Shown one piece after another: positions 11,427 to 23,400 of a DNA stretch of 64,000 bases (position 1 is the stretch's first letter; the number at the start of each line of letters is the position of its first letter). This DNA is from Epiperipatus broadwayi (taxonomy: Eukaryota > Onychophora > Udeonychophora > Euonychophora > Peripatidae), in contig JAQFVV010012402.1 in NCBI GenBank assembly GCA_028023455.1, positions 15,560,935 through 15,624,934 of the forward strand, in the 5' to 3' direction. Below the pieces are notes generated by a model. The model was not told the DNA's origin and searched no databases. It was given only the letters and a program-made list of their open reading frames with translations. The position numbers and the translations under genes were made by a program.

Positions 11427-14400
11427 GATCACTAGATGGAGCTTACCAATAAGTGCTGAATTCAGACCCATACAGCCATCTGGTTTGCAAAGCTGGAATT
11501 GAAGACATTTATGTATCTGAAAAGTTCAGACTTTCAAATTGATAGAAACGTGTTTTATAAGTGCTGACTTTTGAGTTAATATTTTAAATCTAGTTTCTAG
11601 AGTCCCAGCCCTCCACTGAAGTGAGTTATAAGCTCGAAACCAATTAGTCTGGAGGTAGGGACTTAGCAAAAGAGATTTTGAATTCTTTCTCTTTCGGCAT
11701 TTATAAAAATAAAGCTTGTTTAGAGCTATTGGTAATCTCCATCTAGTGATTATTTAAATGCAAGCTTAAAAGCAAGTTATGAAATTTATAACTTGTTTTA
11801 TTAATTATTATAAGTGTACCTTTGATGGCTTTTGTGATGCTATATGGTAGAGGCTGTTATTATATAGTGAAACTGAGCTGAATTCAGACCTATATAGCTA
11901 TCTGGTTTGCAAAGCTGGATTTGAAGACATTTATGTGTCTGAAAAGTTCAGACTTTCAAATTGATAGAAATATATTTTATAAGTGCTGACTTTTGAGTTA
12001 GTATTTTAGATCTAGTTTCTAGAGTCCCAGCCCTCTACTGAGATGAGCCATAAGCTCGGAAACAATTGGTCTGGAGGTAGGGACTTAACGATAGAGATTT
12101 TGAATTCTTTTTCTTTTTTGGCACTTATAAAAATAAAGCTTGTTTAGAGCTATTGGTAAGCTACATCTAGTGATCATTTAAATGCAAGCTTAAAAGCAAG
12201 TTATGATATATATATATATAACTACAACCATTAAATGTCTGTATTTTTAAATTATATAATAATAATGCAAACAAATATATTTAACACAGTATTCAAAATT
12301 AAATAATATATTCTTTACCAGAAGTACTTTCAATTGTTTCACTCACAATCTTTATCAACTGTTAATACAAACGTACAAAAAATAAAAACTTGCATTACCC
12401 ATCATTCAATTGTGGGAAATTTGAATAGATTGAATGATGGGTAATGCAAGTTTTTATTTTTTGTACGTTTGTATTAACAGTTGATAAAGATTGTCAGTGA
12501 AACAATTGAAAGTACTTCTGGTAAAGAATATATTATTTAATTTTGAATACTGTGTTAAATATATTTGTTTGCATTATTAATATATATATATATGTAATAA
12601 TTTAATTATTAATGGCAGTTATAGATGGAAATATTTCATGAATGGGAGTTTTCCAGCTATTTTTAGTTAAAAATCTACAGCCACATTCTTATTACAATTG
12701 TAGTATTTTACTTTCAATAAAAAAAATCTACAAGAATACTCCAGAAGTTAAATTTAAATGTACTAATTAATGACAATGGAAACAGTTTTAGGAAGGAGTT
12801 ATAGATATAAGAAAATGAATAGAGTTGTGTAATTAAAAGATTTCTACAGACTGAATGAAAAAAATGAAAGAACAAATTTTGAACTGATTAGTGTAAAAAT
12901 AAAACCTTATGAAAATAGTAGAATCCGGAAAGTTATAAATTAATTAAATGCTTTTGCGAAGGAATTTTAAGGAATGGGAAATTTCTGATAAGGGAACAAT
13001 CAAACGGCAGACTATAAAAACTAAGGATTGTAGATTTAAGTGCTCTTGTTCTCTTTTGTGTTGATGAAGTGCTATTGGGCTCACAACTTGTATTGTTGGT
13101 AACTAGTCAACATCTGCAAGGAAATAAACCCAGATGTTTTGAAATCTGAAGGTATAAAATCCATGTAATATTTAAAGCAGACCATCCTAGCTGTGAAAAG
13201 CGACAATCCATTAAATAAGACAGTAATGGTCGAACAATATTGACTTTTAGAAACCCCGTGATCATCTATTTTTCTGTATGTTAATTATATTCAAGTTTGT
13301 ATATGTATTCTAGTTTTGTTTTTGTCTAACGTATAATAAATCCTTAGTACTAAATTAGTTTTAGTTATTAGTAATTGTGGTTTGCCCATTCGAGAGTTGT
13401 GGATAAAGACACAACAAAATGGTGCAGTCAGAGAATTCAGACCTAGTACAGGAAAAGCAATTGTACAAGCAGAATTAAAATGGTCAAGCAATTGTATAGA
13501 TTTATAACTTCATCGACAGGTAAAATGTTGATAAGTCAAGGTAGTACCTCAGAATTCAATGTAGGAAATGCAGTGGAATGCTCTTTGTACTTGACACAAC
13601 TTGAAAATTTGTTCACGCTTAATGGCTAATAGTAGAAAGGTAGCAGATTTGTTATGTGTGGCAGGGAAGAAAAGTAATTGAAATCATTAATAAATTATCT
13701 GAAGGACCCTATAATGGAAGCAGTAAGTTATGAGATGATAGTTAATAAGTTAACAGAGCACTTTAGTCCATGGACATCTAGGCATATTGCTAGGTTGGCA
13801 GTCTGAAATAGAAGACAGGCAAAAGGAAAAAAAAATAAAGAATTTTGAAATAGCATTACATCAGCAAATAAAAAAGTGTCAATATGGTGATTTAATGAAT
13901 GTTTTGTTGGACCAATTGCTATGGGGAATAGCAGATGAAAGGTTAAGACAAAAGTTATTGACTAAAGTTGTCTTATAAATTAGCAATCAAAAAAGCAATC
14001 GCGACTGAGTTAATTATTGAGCAAGCTTTTGTTTTTAGAAGTAAAGTGGATGAGGAGGGCAGAAGAGCAGTTTATAAAACAAAAGTAGACTACAGAGAAA
14101 TTATAAATCAAGTAGTGAACCAATATCTTTAGGGATATGTTTTTGCTGTGGGAAAACAGAACATTTCAAGAATTGTAAATGGCATTGAGAAAAGTGTTTT
14201 AATTGTGGTAACAGAGGACATTTAGCAATAGTTTGCAAAAAATCCAAGCTAAATGATAAAGAGAAATAACCAATTGAGAAAACTGTTTTAATTGTGGTAA
14301 CAGAGGACATTTAGCAATAGTTTGCAAAAAATCCAAACCAAATGATAAAGAGAAATAACTAATAGAGGGGAAATAAGCAAGGCAAAGTTAGTATTAAAAA

Positions 14401-17400
14401 TAGTATAATTTCACACTGTCAAAATCAATATATGCTAACACTTAAAATATATAGCACATAACTAGAAATGAAGATTTGATAATGGCTCGAGTATTTCATT
14501 GGTGACTGAAAGCCAATGGAATGAAATAGCAAGTGGAGACTCGCTAGCATTAGTTGGAATTGCAGATGCTCCAATTTCATATAGAAATAAAGTACATTTG
14601 CCAAAATATATTAAAAAACAAATAAGTTCAATAATCAGTAGAGAGTTAGGTATTATGGTATCAATTGTTAAAAACATTTCCACTGAGCAGGAAATGGTAA
14701 ATAGGTATCCTGAATTATTTTCCGAAGAGTTAGGATTAATAAAAGCAAACCCAGTAGATTTAGAATTAAGTGAAAATGCACAGCCTATGATCTGTAAGCC
14801 ACAGAAGATTCTGTTTGGGCAGAGAAAAGGTCAAGGAAAAGTTAAAAACGTTGGTGTCTAGAGGTGTGTTAACATCTGTAGAAGAGGCAGAATGGGTCCT
14901 GCTCATAATGGTGATAACTAAACCCAATGGGAAAATCAGAATGTGCGGTGATTACCGTGTGACAGTGAATAAATATCTTAATAAAGGTGCTTATCCCATA
15001 CCTAATATTAGAGAAGTTTTAGCGAGTTTTTCTAATGCAAATTTTTTTGCCAAATTGGCTCTCAACTCCACTTATCATCAAATTAAAATTATGGACAAAT
15101 CAACAAGAATATTGATGCTAACCACACCATTTGGGCTGTTCAAATGTAATCATTTACCCATTGGAATTGTATTACAGCACTAAAAATTTTCCTGGCCAAG
15201 TTAAAAGTATTGTTAGAAAGGTAAAAGGGGTAACACCTTATTACAATGACATTTTGGTAACATGGACATCTAGTGAATTGTTAAGAAAGAGAATTTTGAA
15301 CGTTTGTCTTAAGTTAAGTCATAAAATTGTGTATGGAAGAAACATGAATTAAAATTTCTGGTTCACAGCATTTCAGATAAAGGAAAACATCCTTTAATAG
15401 ACAAAGTCAGGGCTGTTAGAAATGCTGAAAGGCTTAAGAATGTAAAGTAACTTCAGGCATTTTTAGGGGTAGTTAAATTTTTTCAAGCCGTTTTTAAAGA
15501 ATAAGGTGATGGTGGCAAAACCATTATATGAGTTATTGCACAAAGAGAAAAGTTGAAGCTGGGAATATAGCAAGATGCAAATATGCAGGAAGCAGAAACT
15601 AAAACAGTGATAAAATTGCAGAAGAAATTCAAGTGAAACCTGAAATAAATAAATCGCCCAGACCTGTGCACATCAAAAGAAAGCCAGAAAGATGGAATGA
15701 TTATGTGTAAAAAACAATTATAACTTATAGAGTGGGGGGAGGAAGTGTAATATTTTACTTTCAATAAATATTTTAGTATAAAAACAAATCGATAAGAATA
15801 TACTCCAGAAGTTAAATTTAAATGTATTATTTAATGACAATGGAAACTGTTTTAGGAATGAGTTATAGATATAAGAAAATGAATAGAGTTGTGTAATTAA
15901 AAGGTTTCTACAGACTGAATGAAAAGAACGGAAGATCAAATTTTGAATTGATTAATGTAAAGATAAAATCTTATGAAAATAATAGAATCCGGAAAGTGAA
16001 ATTAATTAAATGCTTTCACAAAGGAATTTTAAGGAATGGAAAATTTCAGATAAGGGAACAATTAAACGGCAGACTATAAAAACTAGGGATTGTAGATTTA
16101 AGAGCTCTTTTTCTCCTTTGTGTACAAGGGAATAAACCCAGATGTTTCAAAATCTGAAGGTATAAAAATTCAACTAGTACTTAAAGCAGATTATCCTGAT
16201 CTTATTTTGTTTTATGTACACCTAAATGGCTCTGAAGTTTTAGCTTGGGGAACTTGTAGTTTATTTAACGTAGTTATGGAAAGCGGCAATCCATTAAATA
16301 AGACAGTAATGGTTGGACAATATTGGAAGAGTGTTTAAAGACTTTTAGAAACCCTGTGATCATCTATTTTTTTTAAATGTTAATTATATTTAAGTTTATA
16401 TATATATATTCTAGTTTTGTTTTTATATAATGTATAATAAATCCTTAGTACTAAATCAGTTTTAGTTATTAATTAATTGTGGTTTGCCCATTCGAAAGTC
16501 ATGGGTAAAGACACAACAATGATAACAGCCAATCAAGAGTTACTGTCTAGAGCCAAGAAAGAGCATCTTAACATTGGTAAGGTACTTTTTTCTCAGCCCT
16601 AGGCAGCTAATCTTGATTCGCTGTTATCTTAGTAAGAATGGAGCTGTAGATTTTTTTAATTAAAAATAAAAAACGGAATACTTTTAATATTTTCATGTAT
16701 ATATATATACTGATAACTTTGAATACTTATAAAAATTATACATATTTGTATCAAGAAATTTTAAATAACATTTAAAAAATGCTGAATGTTAACTTTCAGA
16801 ACTTTTGGATTAAGCTCAAATTCCTACATATATATTTAAAATAGAGAGATAATGCAAAGATTACTGTATTTTTCATTATTGTATTTTTTTTTATTAATGA
16901 TAAAAAAAAAAAAAAAGGTCAACACAATTATTTGCTATACCCATAACCTGGATTCTATTCATGCACAAGAAACACTCAAAACTTTTTCAATGTACAAATA
17001 GGCTTAAAATATTTTTTCATGGAGTCAGTAAATAACAGCAATGGTAAATGGGTTATTTGATGGACTTAGTTAGAAGTTAAAGATCCCAGATTAATTTGGA
17101 TATATTAGATGATTATCAATGAAGAGAAGGTAAAAAATATAAAAATATGATTGAAATGTAAGGAAAGTTTCATTATTGGTGTGTGTGTGTGTGTAAAATC
17201 CTATGAGTGCTGAGACCATGGTTATTTTTACCTTTAATTTAAAAAAAAAACAACAAAAAAACAAAGCATACAGAGATAAAAAAAAATTAACTAAAAGACA
17301 TAAAAACTTAAGAATGATTTACAAAATATAACAGAAATTAACAATAGAAAAAAAAAACTGTGAAAAATTAATAACAACTGAGCAAACAACAGGTCATCAT

Positions 17401-20400
17401 CAACCATTATCAATCCACTGCAGGATGAAGGTCTCTCCAAGTTCAATCCATCTTTTCCTATCTTTAGCTTCTCTTCTCCACATCACCCCTGTACACTTTC
17501 TTATTCATCCATCCATCTCACATGTGGTCTCTTTCCAAGCCTTCTACAATCTCTCGGAATCCAGTTTAAAACTTCAATTGTCCATCTGTTATCATCTCTT
17601 CTAACAATATGTCCAACCCAACTTCACTTCAATCTCTTAGCAAAGAAAATAATTAAGTCTTTAAATTGAAAAATTCTCCTTGATAATGAATAGAATATCC
17701 CAAAATACTATAATGAAAAAGATTAGATAATTTCTGAAAATTCTTTGAGTTATTTATTCAAGAAATACTTGAAAATGATGTTGTTTACTTATTGTCTGTA
17801 GAAAAGGCCAAATTCTTTCATTTGTTATACTGATAATGCAGAATAGACCTTAATATCAGGAATCTTTTCATAAACTTTGAAACAGTAAGCAATAACTCTG
17901 ATATGTATGTATAAAAAATATATGTAAACAGCAAGAATATTGTGTGAACAAAGGGAAAAAAACATCATTGTGGGGATTGATTAGGATTTTTTTGGCACTA
18001 TTCAAAAATTTGTTAATACAATTGGAAAAGCATACATATATATATAACCTCTAATGGTTAAATATTAACATATGATAATATTTAAAAAAAAAAAAAATTC
18101 TCTTTCTTAAATAATACTAGGTTAACTTCATAATGATTAAGTTAGATGAGTATTTGATTGAGCATTTATTCAATTATTAATAAAATGGTTTATTCAGTAT
18201 CTTTGTTGATAATTATTTAAGAAATGATTATTAGTTATAGATGCATGGAATTTGGATTTAACAATCTATTGTTTAAAGTGGCTGTGCTAGATAAATTTCT
18301 AAAGATGTTTGCCAATTGAAAGTTATTAAATATTTTAAAGTTCTGATATTATGTTGTTTAAAATTAAGATGTCTTTAAAGATAATATTAAAAAAATAAAT
18401 TAAATAAAGTACTAGTTATTCAGATAATCTTTGAGTGAGATTCGAATTTAGTTTATTAAACTTTAGGGTAACCAATAAACAAGAGTTTTAAATTGATAAA
18501 ATCGTTAATTAGGGTAATTTTGTTTTACTGGATTATTATATTTGAAAATATTTATTATTCTTGGAATGTGTATGTGTGTGTGCTATTTAAACATATATGT
18601 AAAAAAAAAAAGTAAAAGTTTAAAAGATATTAATAAGAGATTTTTAAAGATTAAAAAAAAGGAGAAGCTCTTAAATAACAATAAAGGTAACTAGTGTTTA
18701 ATAAAAGGTATTTGAATTAAAAAGTGTTAAAATAAATAAATTATTCATTTTAAACTTAAATAATCTTTATTAAAAATAATTATAACCATCTAGACAATCA
18801 TGTGTTAGAAATTCCTTTAATTAAAAAGTCAATAAATTAAAAAAAAAGTCAATTTTACATTAGTGTTTAAATATCCTGCTTCCAAGGTCTTAAATTGGAT
18901 TGGATACTGAAATATAACAAGATCTCAAAGCAGATAAAAACATACGCATGCACAGATATATAAGGAGAATAAAAAAAAAGGTTTGATTTGAATAATCTGT
19001 GTAGTTTAAAAATTAAAAAAAGAAAAAATTAATGTTGTTAAAAGAAGGAAAGAAAAACCAATTATTTTACTTCTCTGTTTTTTTTTTTTTTGAGTTATCC
19101 CAAATGAAGGAGTAAATGGCTAAAGGTTATCTGAGTACTATTATTTCAACAGTGTATGCTGAACCATGCATTAGATGATATTTACAAAAGAAATGCTATT
19201 GTCCCACTATTACAAAAAGAACAATAACATGCTGGAAACTAGAAACCACATTGGTATGAATTTTGCATTGTTTTTTTAAATTTTCTAGTTAATTCAAACT
19301 TTGGCTATCCTTTCCTAAGTCTGACATATATCATTTTAAAGTTTTAAAACTGATATCATTATAACAAGTAACCAAATTATTAATAGTACTTTCATTATTT
19401 CTAACCTTTTAAGATAAGAAGATAAAATGAATTATTTATTAATTTTAACTACTTTCAAAAATATAAAATGTAGCATCTTAAAAATGCTTTGTAAAAACTT
19501 CAAAAAAAAAAATATTGAAATCAGCTCTCTTAAAATATTTACAAGAACTTTCTCAATATTTATTATATTCCAAGCACTATCTGTAAAAGATATATTATTA
19601 TGATTAACTATTTAAAAACTAATTCACTTGATTGTCGACTCATCCTGTTATTCAACTGGAAAGTATTTCAATTTCTTTACTGTTCAAATATCTACATCAC
19701 TAAATGGATTAGTTCCCATTAGGCAAAAAACTGTTAATCCTTTCACCTGAGTTTAAAGGGAAAAGACTTTAGCATAAAAATAGAATACATCTTTATAAAT
19801 TTGATTCTTTTTATAATTATATGCTTAATTTGTTAGTATTAATTTTTATATATATATTGCATTATGGGAATATTTATAATAGTATTCACTATGGAAATAT
19901 TGGTAAGGAAAATTATGTAAGTAAAAAATTCATTATTTTAAAAGAAAAATATATCCAGATAAATATTTTGTTCTCATGGTTATTAAGAGTTCTTTGTATC
20001 AGAATTTAATATAATATTTCAAATTGTTGTATGGGAAAACAGCCTTCATATCGAATGTGCAGAGTATCTGAGAGACAGACTGTGATATATAAATATCTTA
20101 TAAATTACGACATGTATTTTGTTTTGCTATTGTGAACCATATATATTGATTAACTAGATAAATGTTTATTACAGTGAGTGTGTGCAAGTGACTATTACAT
20201 GTTATTACTATTACTAGTTATTATATTTATGCCTTATCCATTTCATTATTGATATGCTGCTGGAAGTCAGCTGTTGATCATGAAATTGGTGTGGATATTT
20301 TTTTCATTAATGTACATGTTTAGATCCTCCATGAGAGCGAGATTGTGGTTTAGTAGTGACATAGATAATAGGTGCTTTGTAGAAATTGGTATGGATATTT

Positions 20401-23400
20401 TTCTCATTAATGTATATGTTTAGCCCCTTCATAAAAAAAAGATTGTGGCTTAGTATTTTTTTGGCAGTGATAACAGGTGCTTAGTTATAAATCGTTTATT
20501 ATCTACCTTGGGTATATATATATATATTTCTGTATTTAAATGCATTATTGAATCTTCATGGTGTTTTTAAGACATACTTATTTTATACTTATTTACTAGG
20601 TACTGCTATTTAATATTTTAGGCAGTTTTAAGTTGTAATATATCTTGTGTTAATTTCCTCATCTCTCATAGGTATTAATAATGCTAGAATAGTGTAATTA
20701 TAGTTTGTATGACATATTATTTTATAATGATAGAACAAATGGTTTGTCCTATTGACTTTGAAGATGCAGTCAGTGTTCTTAGACTGTCAGCATCAAGTCA
20801 TTGGTCTAATGTAGACCTATCTACAGTTGTGTTTTACCTTAGATGAGATAGTTGAAAAGTATAACGTAAGGGATAATGATAAAAATGGGAACCTAATAAA
20901 TAATGATAAAAAAAAAAATTGGTATTATAAATTTTCGTGGCAATACTTTGAAGGGTAAAGTTATGTAAATACCATTTCAATTTGTTAAATTAAAACTAAT
21001 ATATTTTATTGTAATAAATGCTGTTTTTATTTATATTGTAAATAAATATTTTGTTATTATTAAAATATGTTTCTGTTTTCATTGCCATTACTACTGCATT
21101 CATTAACCAGAAAATCTAATAATAATAAAGTTTTATTATTCATTGTTATAAAATAGAAAACCTCAATGGTGACATATTATTACTATTAATTTGATTTGCT
21201 TATCCATTTCATCTGCATTATACTGAGACATATGCTTTACTAATTGCTTTTTATTTTAGGTATATTTTATAATGTTGTTGGTAGCATAAAATATGGCCTT
21301 ACTACCAGCTGCAGTATTTCAGCTAGTTATATTTAAAATTATAGACTTGGATGCATTTATATGCTATCTAAATATTTTATTTTATACATGAATAAAATGA
21401 CTATGCTTTTAAATAATATTTCATATGATAAACTTTTAATAATTTCAATATTGATATCCTCAATTTTCTGTATTTATTCTTCATTTCTAATAATCAGATA
21501 TTTTACGGTAATATCTCCACACTAAAACTCCAATATATTTATTTATTTCTATACTTAGCACTTTCAAAGGAACGGTGCCTTCATTTTCAAAGCTATAGAT
21601 AGATAGTTCTAATTCCGATGTTCATTTATTTATTTGATTCAACAGATGCAAAATTATTCAAATCAGGTCTGCCATTTCTTCGAGATTGCGTAAAATGTCT
21701 CTTTTATTCAACGAGTTTGCATCTAAATTAATGAAATAGGCCTCCTTAATTTTTCTTCTCATCTCGTGTTGCTCACTGCACATCACTTGCGGATTGTCCA
21801 TTATATATGAGTGGCCCATAGTGGCTTTGTGCTACGCAAAGATGGAAAAGTGGGAAGGATATGCGAGCACTTTATTGTACGCATATTTATGTTGTAGCAA
21901 CCTTTGGTGGACAGAAGCTTTGGTCTCCCCATATGAAGCGTGACAATTGTTTTCTGAGCAAAATATTTTATACGCGGCCTGCTGGGTATATATTGGAGGT
22001 AGTTTATCTTTGGTATTATTGATACATCTATTGAAATTAAGAGGGACTGTAACATATGCTAAAGTCTTTGCAAAAAATTGTTTGTAAATTTGTGTGTATG
22101 TTTTTGATGTATGGCAACAAAATCCTGGTTCGGTTCAGCCTATCAACCAGATTAGCAGGGTCTTTGAAATGCCTAATTATCTTGTCTATTGATCTTTTGT
22201 TATATTTGGCTTTTATTAAATCGTCCCTAAAACTTTGAATATTCCTATTCTTGTCAACCTCAAAGCTACACAATCTGGTATTTCTCTTCAAAAATATTTT
22301 TAGGCCTGCCAGTTTGAACATGTTGGGTGTATTTGACTGATGATGAATGTGGCCTCTTATATTAATAGGTTTAATCAGCATTTTATGCTGGAAGCGTTGA
22401 GCCTCAATCCCCACTTGTAAATCTAAATATTTAACACAGCCACCAACTTCCTTTTGTGCTATATTTATTGTAAATCCCGAGGCAATTTTCAACTCTGTCT
22501 CCTCCGATGCCGCCATGAAAACATCATCTACATAGCGGGTGTAAATTATCAGGTCACTACTTAAATGTCTGGGAATAATTATCTGTTCATATGCATTAAG
22601 AACAATGTTAGCCACAATCCCACTCAGTGGAAGACTCATAGGCTAACTACTGCTCATGTAGTACCATTCTTGGTTGAAAACTACATACATGTTTTTATCT
22701 AGCCATCTCAGAACTGCCTCCACAAATTATACTAGTTGTTGATTCATGTTATGTCTCATCAAATCTTCTTTCACAATAATTATAGATTTTAATCAATCAA
22801 TCGAGCCATACAGTTCTGCAATGTCTAATGCTACCATATGTGTAACCTGTGTTGGAGAGACATTGTTCAGCTTGTCTACAAATTCAAAAGATGACTTTAT
22901 TGCAAACTCTCCAAAACTTAATGTCTGTATAAGCCAATTATTTAGGAGTTTTGGCTGCTTTGTGGTAATGAACTCCATCAAAATCGTTTCTAATTAAAGC
23001 CAAAAATGTCAAGAATAAAATCAAACTTGTGATTGTAACCTACTAAGATTATTTTAAGATAAGTTATTATTATTGTTATTATTAATCATATTACAGTTAT
23101 AGAACTTGAGGTTTTGAGAGTATTTTAATTAAAAATAAACGTTTTGAGCAATCTTGTCCACGGTTGGCCGTGTGATTTCTGCTACTCTTCAGCCTAGTTA
23201 CCGTTTTGTCAGGTTACAATACACACACACACACACTTCTTTAAGATGGATCCAGAGTTATTTGTTAGTAATTAGATGTCTAGTTTTTCTTAGCTAAAGG
23301 GTAAAACAATGATCAAAAAATTCTCAAACTATCACTATATGACAATTAATAAACTACCTTCACTGTTTCTTTAAGAAAGCTATTGGAGAAGCCTCCCCAA

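Larger units (their letters stand above)
12699..16515 (+). mobile_element. Ty3/gypsy-type LTR retrotransposon, internally deleted
   Basis: Bounded by direct LTRs (12699-13413 and 15746-16515), both TG..CA, and flanked by the 5-bp target duplication ACAAT (12694-12698 and 16516-16520). Internal order: gag capsid remnant, CCHC knuckles, reverse transcriptase, a short integrase tail, and a polypurine tract AGTGGGGGGAGGAAG just before the 3' LTR. The whole is 3.8 kb, against the more usual 5 kb or more: RNase H and most of integrase are missing. Gag-pol order and RT motifs fit Ty3/gypsy. It is dead: several stops and frameshifts, and LTRs that differ by large indels. Confidence 0.9.
12640..16690. 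repeat. older foldback repeat interrupted by the Ty3/gypsy element
   Basis: Left part (about 12640-12698) holds AAAAATCTACAGCCACATTC. Right part (16628-16657) holds its near reverse complement. 16521-16628 is itself a hairpin, starting GATAACAGCCAATCAAGAG and ending with the complement ATTCGCTGTTATC. Removing 12699-16520 rejoins the sequence into one continuous inverted repeat of roughly 230 bases, so the LTR element inserted into it later. Confidence 0.68.

Noticed and set aside
22746-22997. 83-residue open frame on the plus strand
   Set aside because: Antisense shadow of Penelope-like RT blocks.
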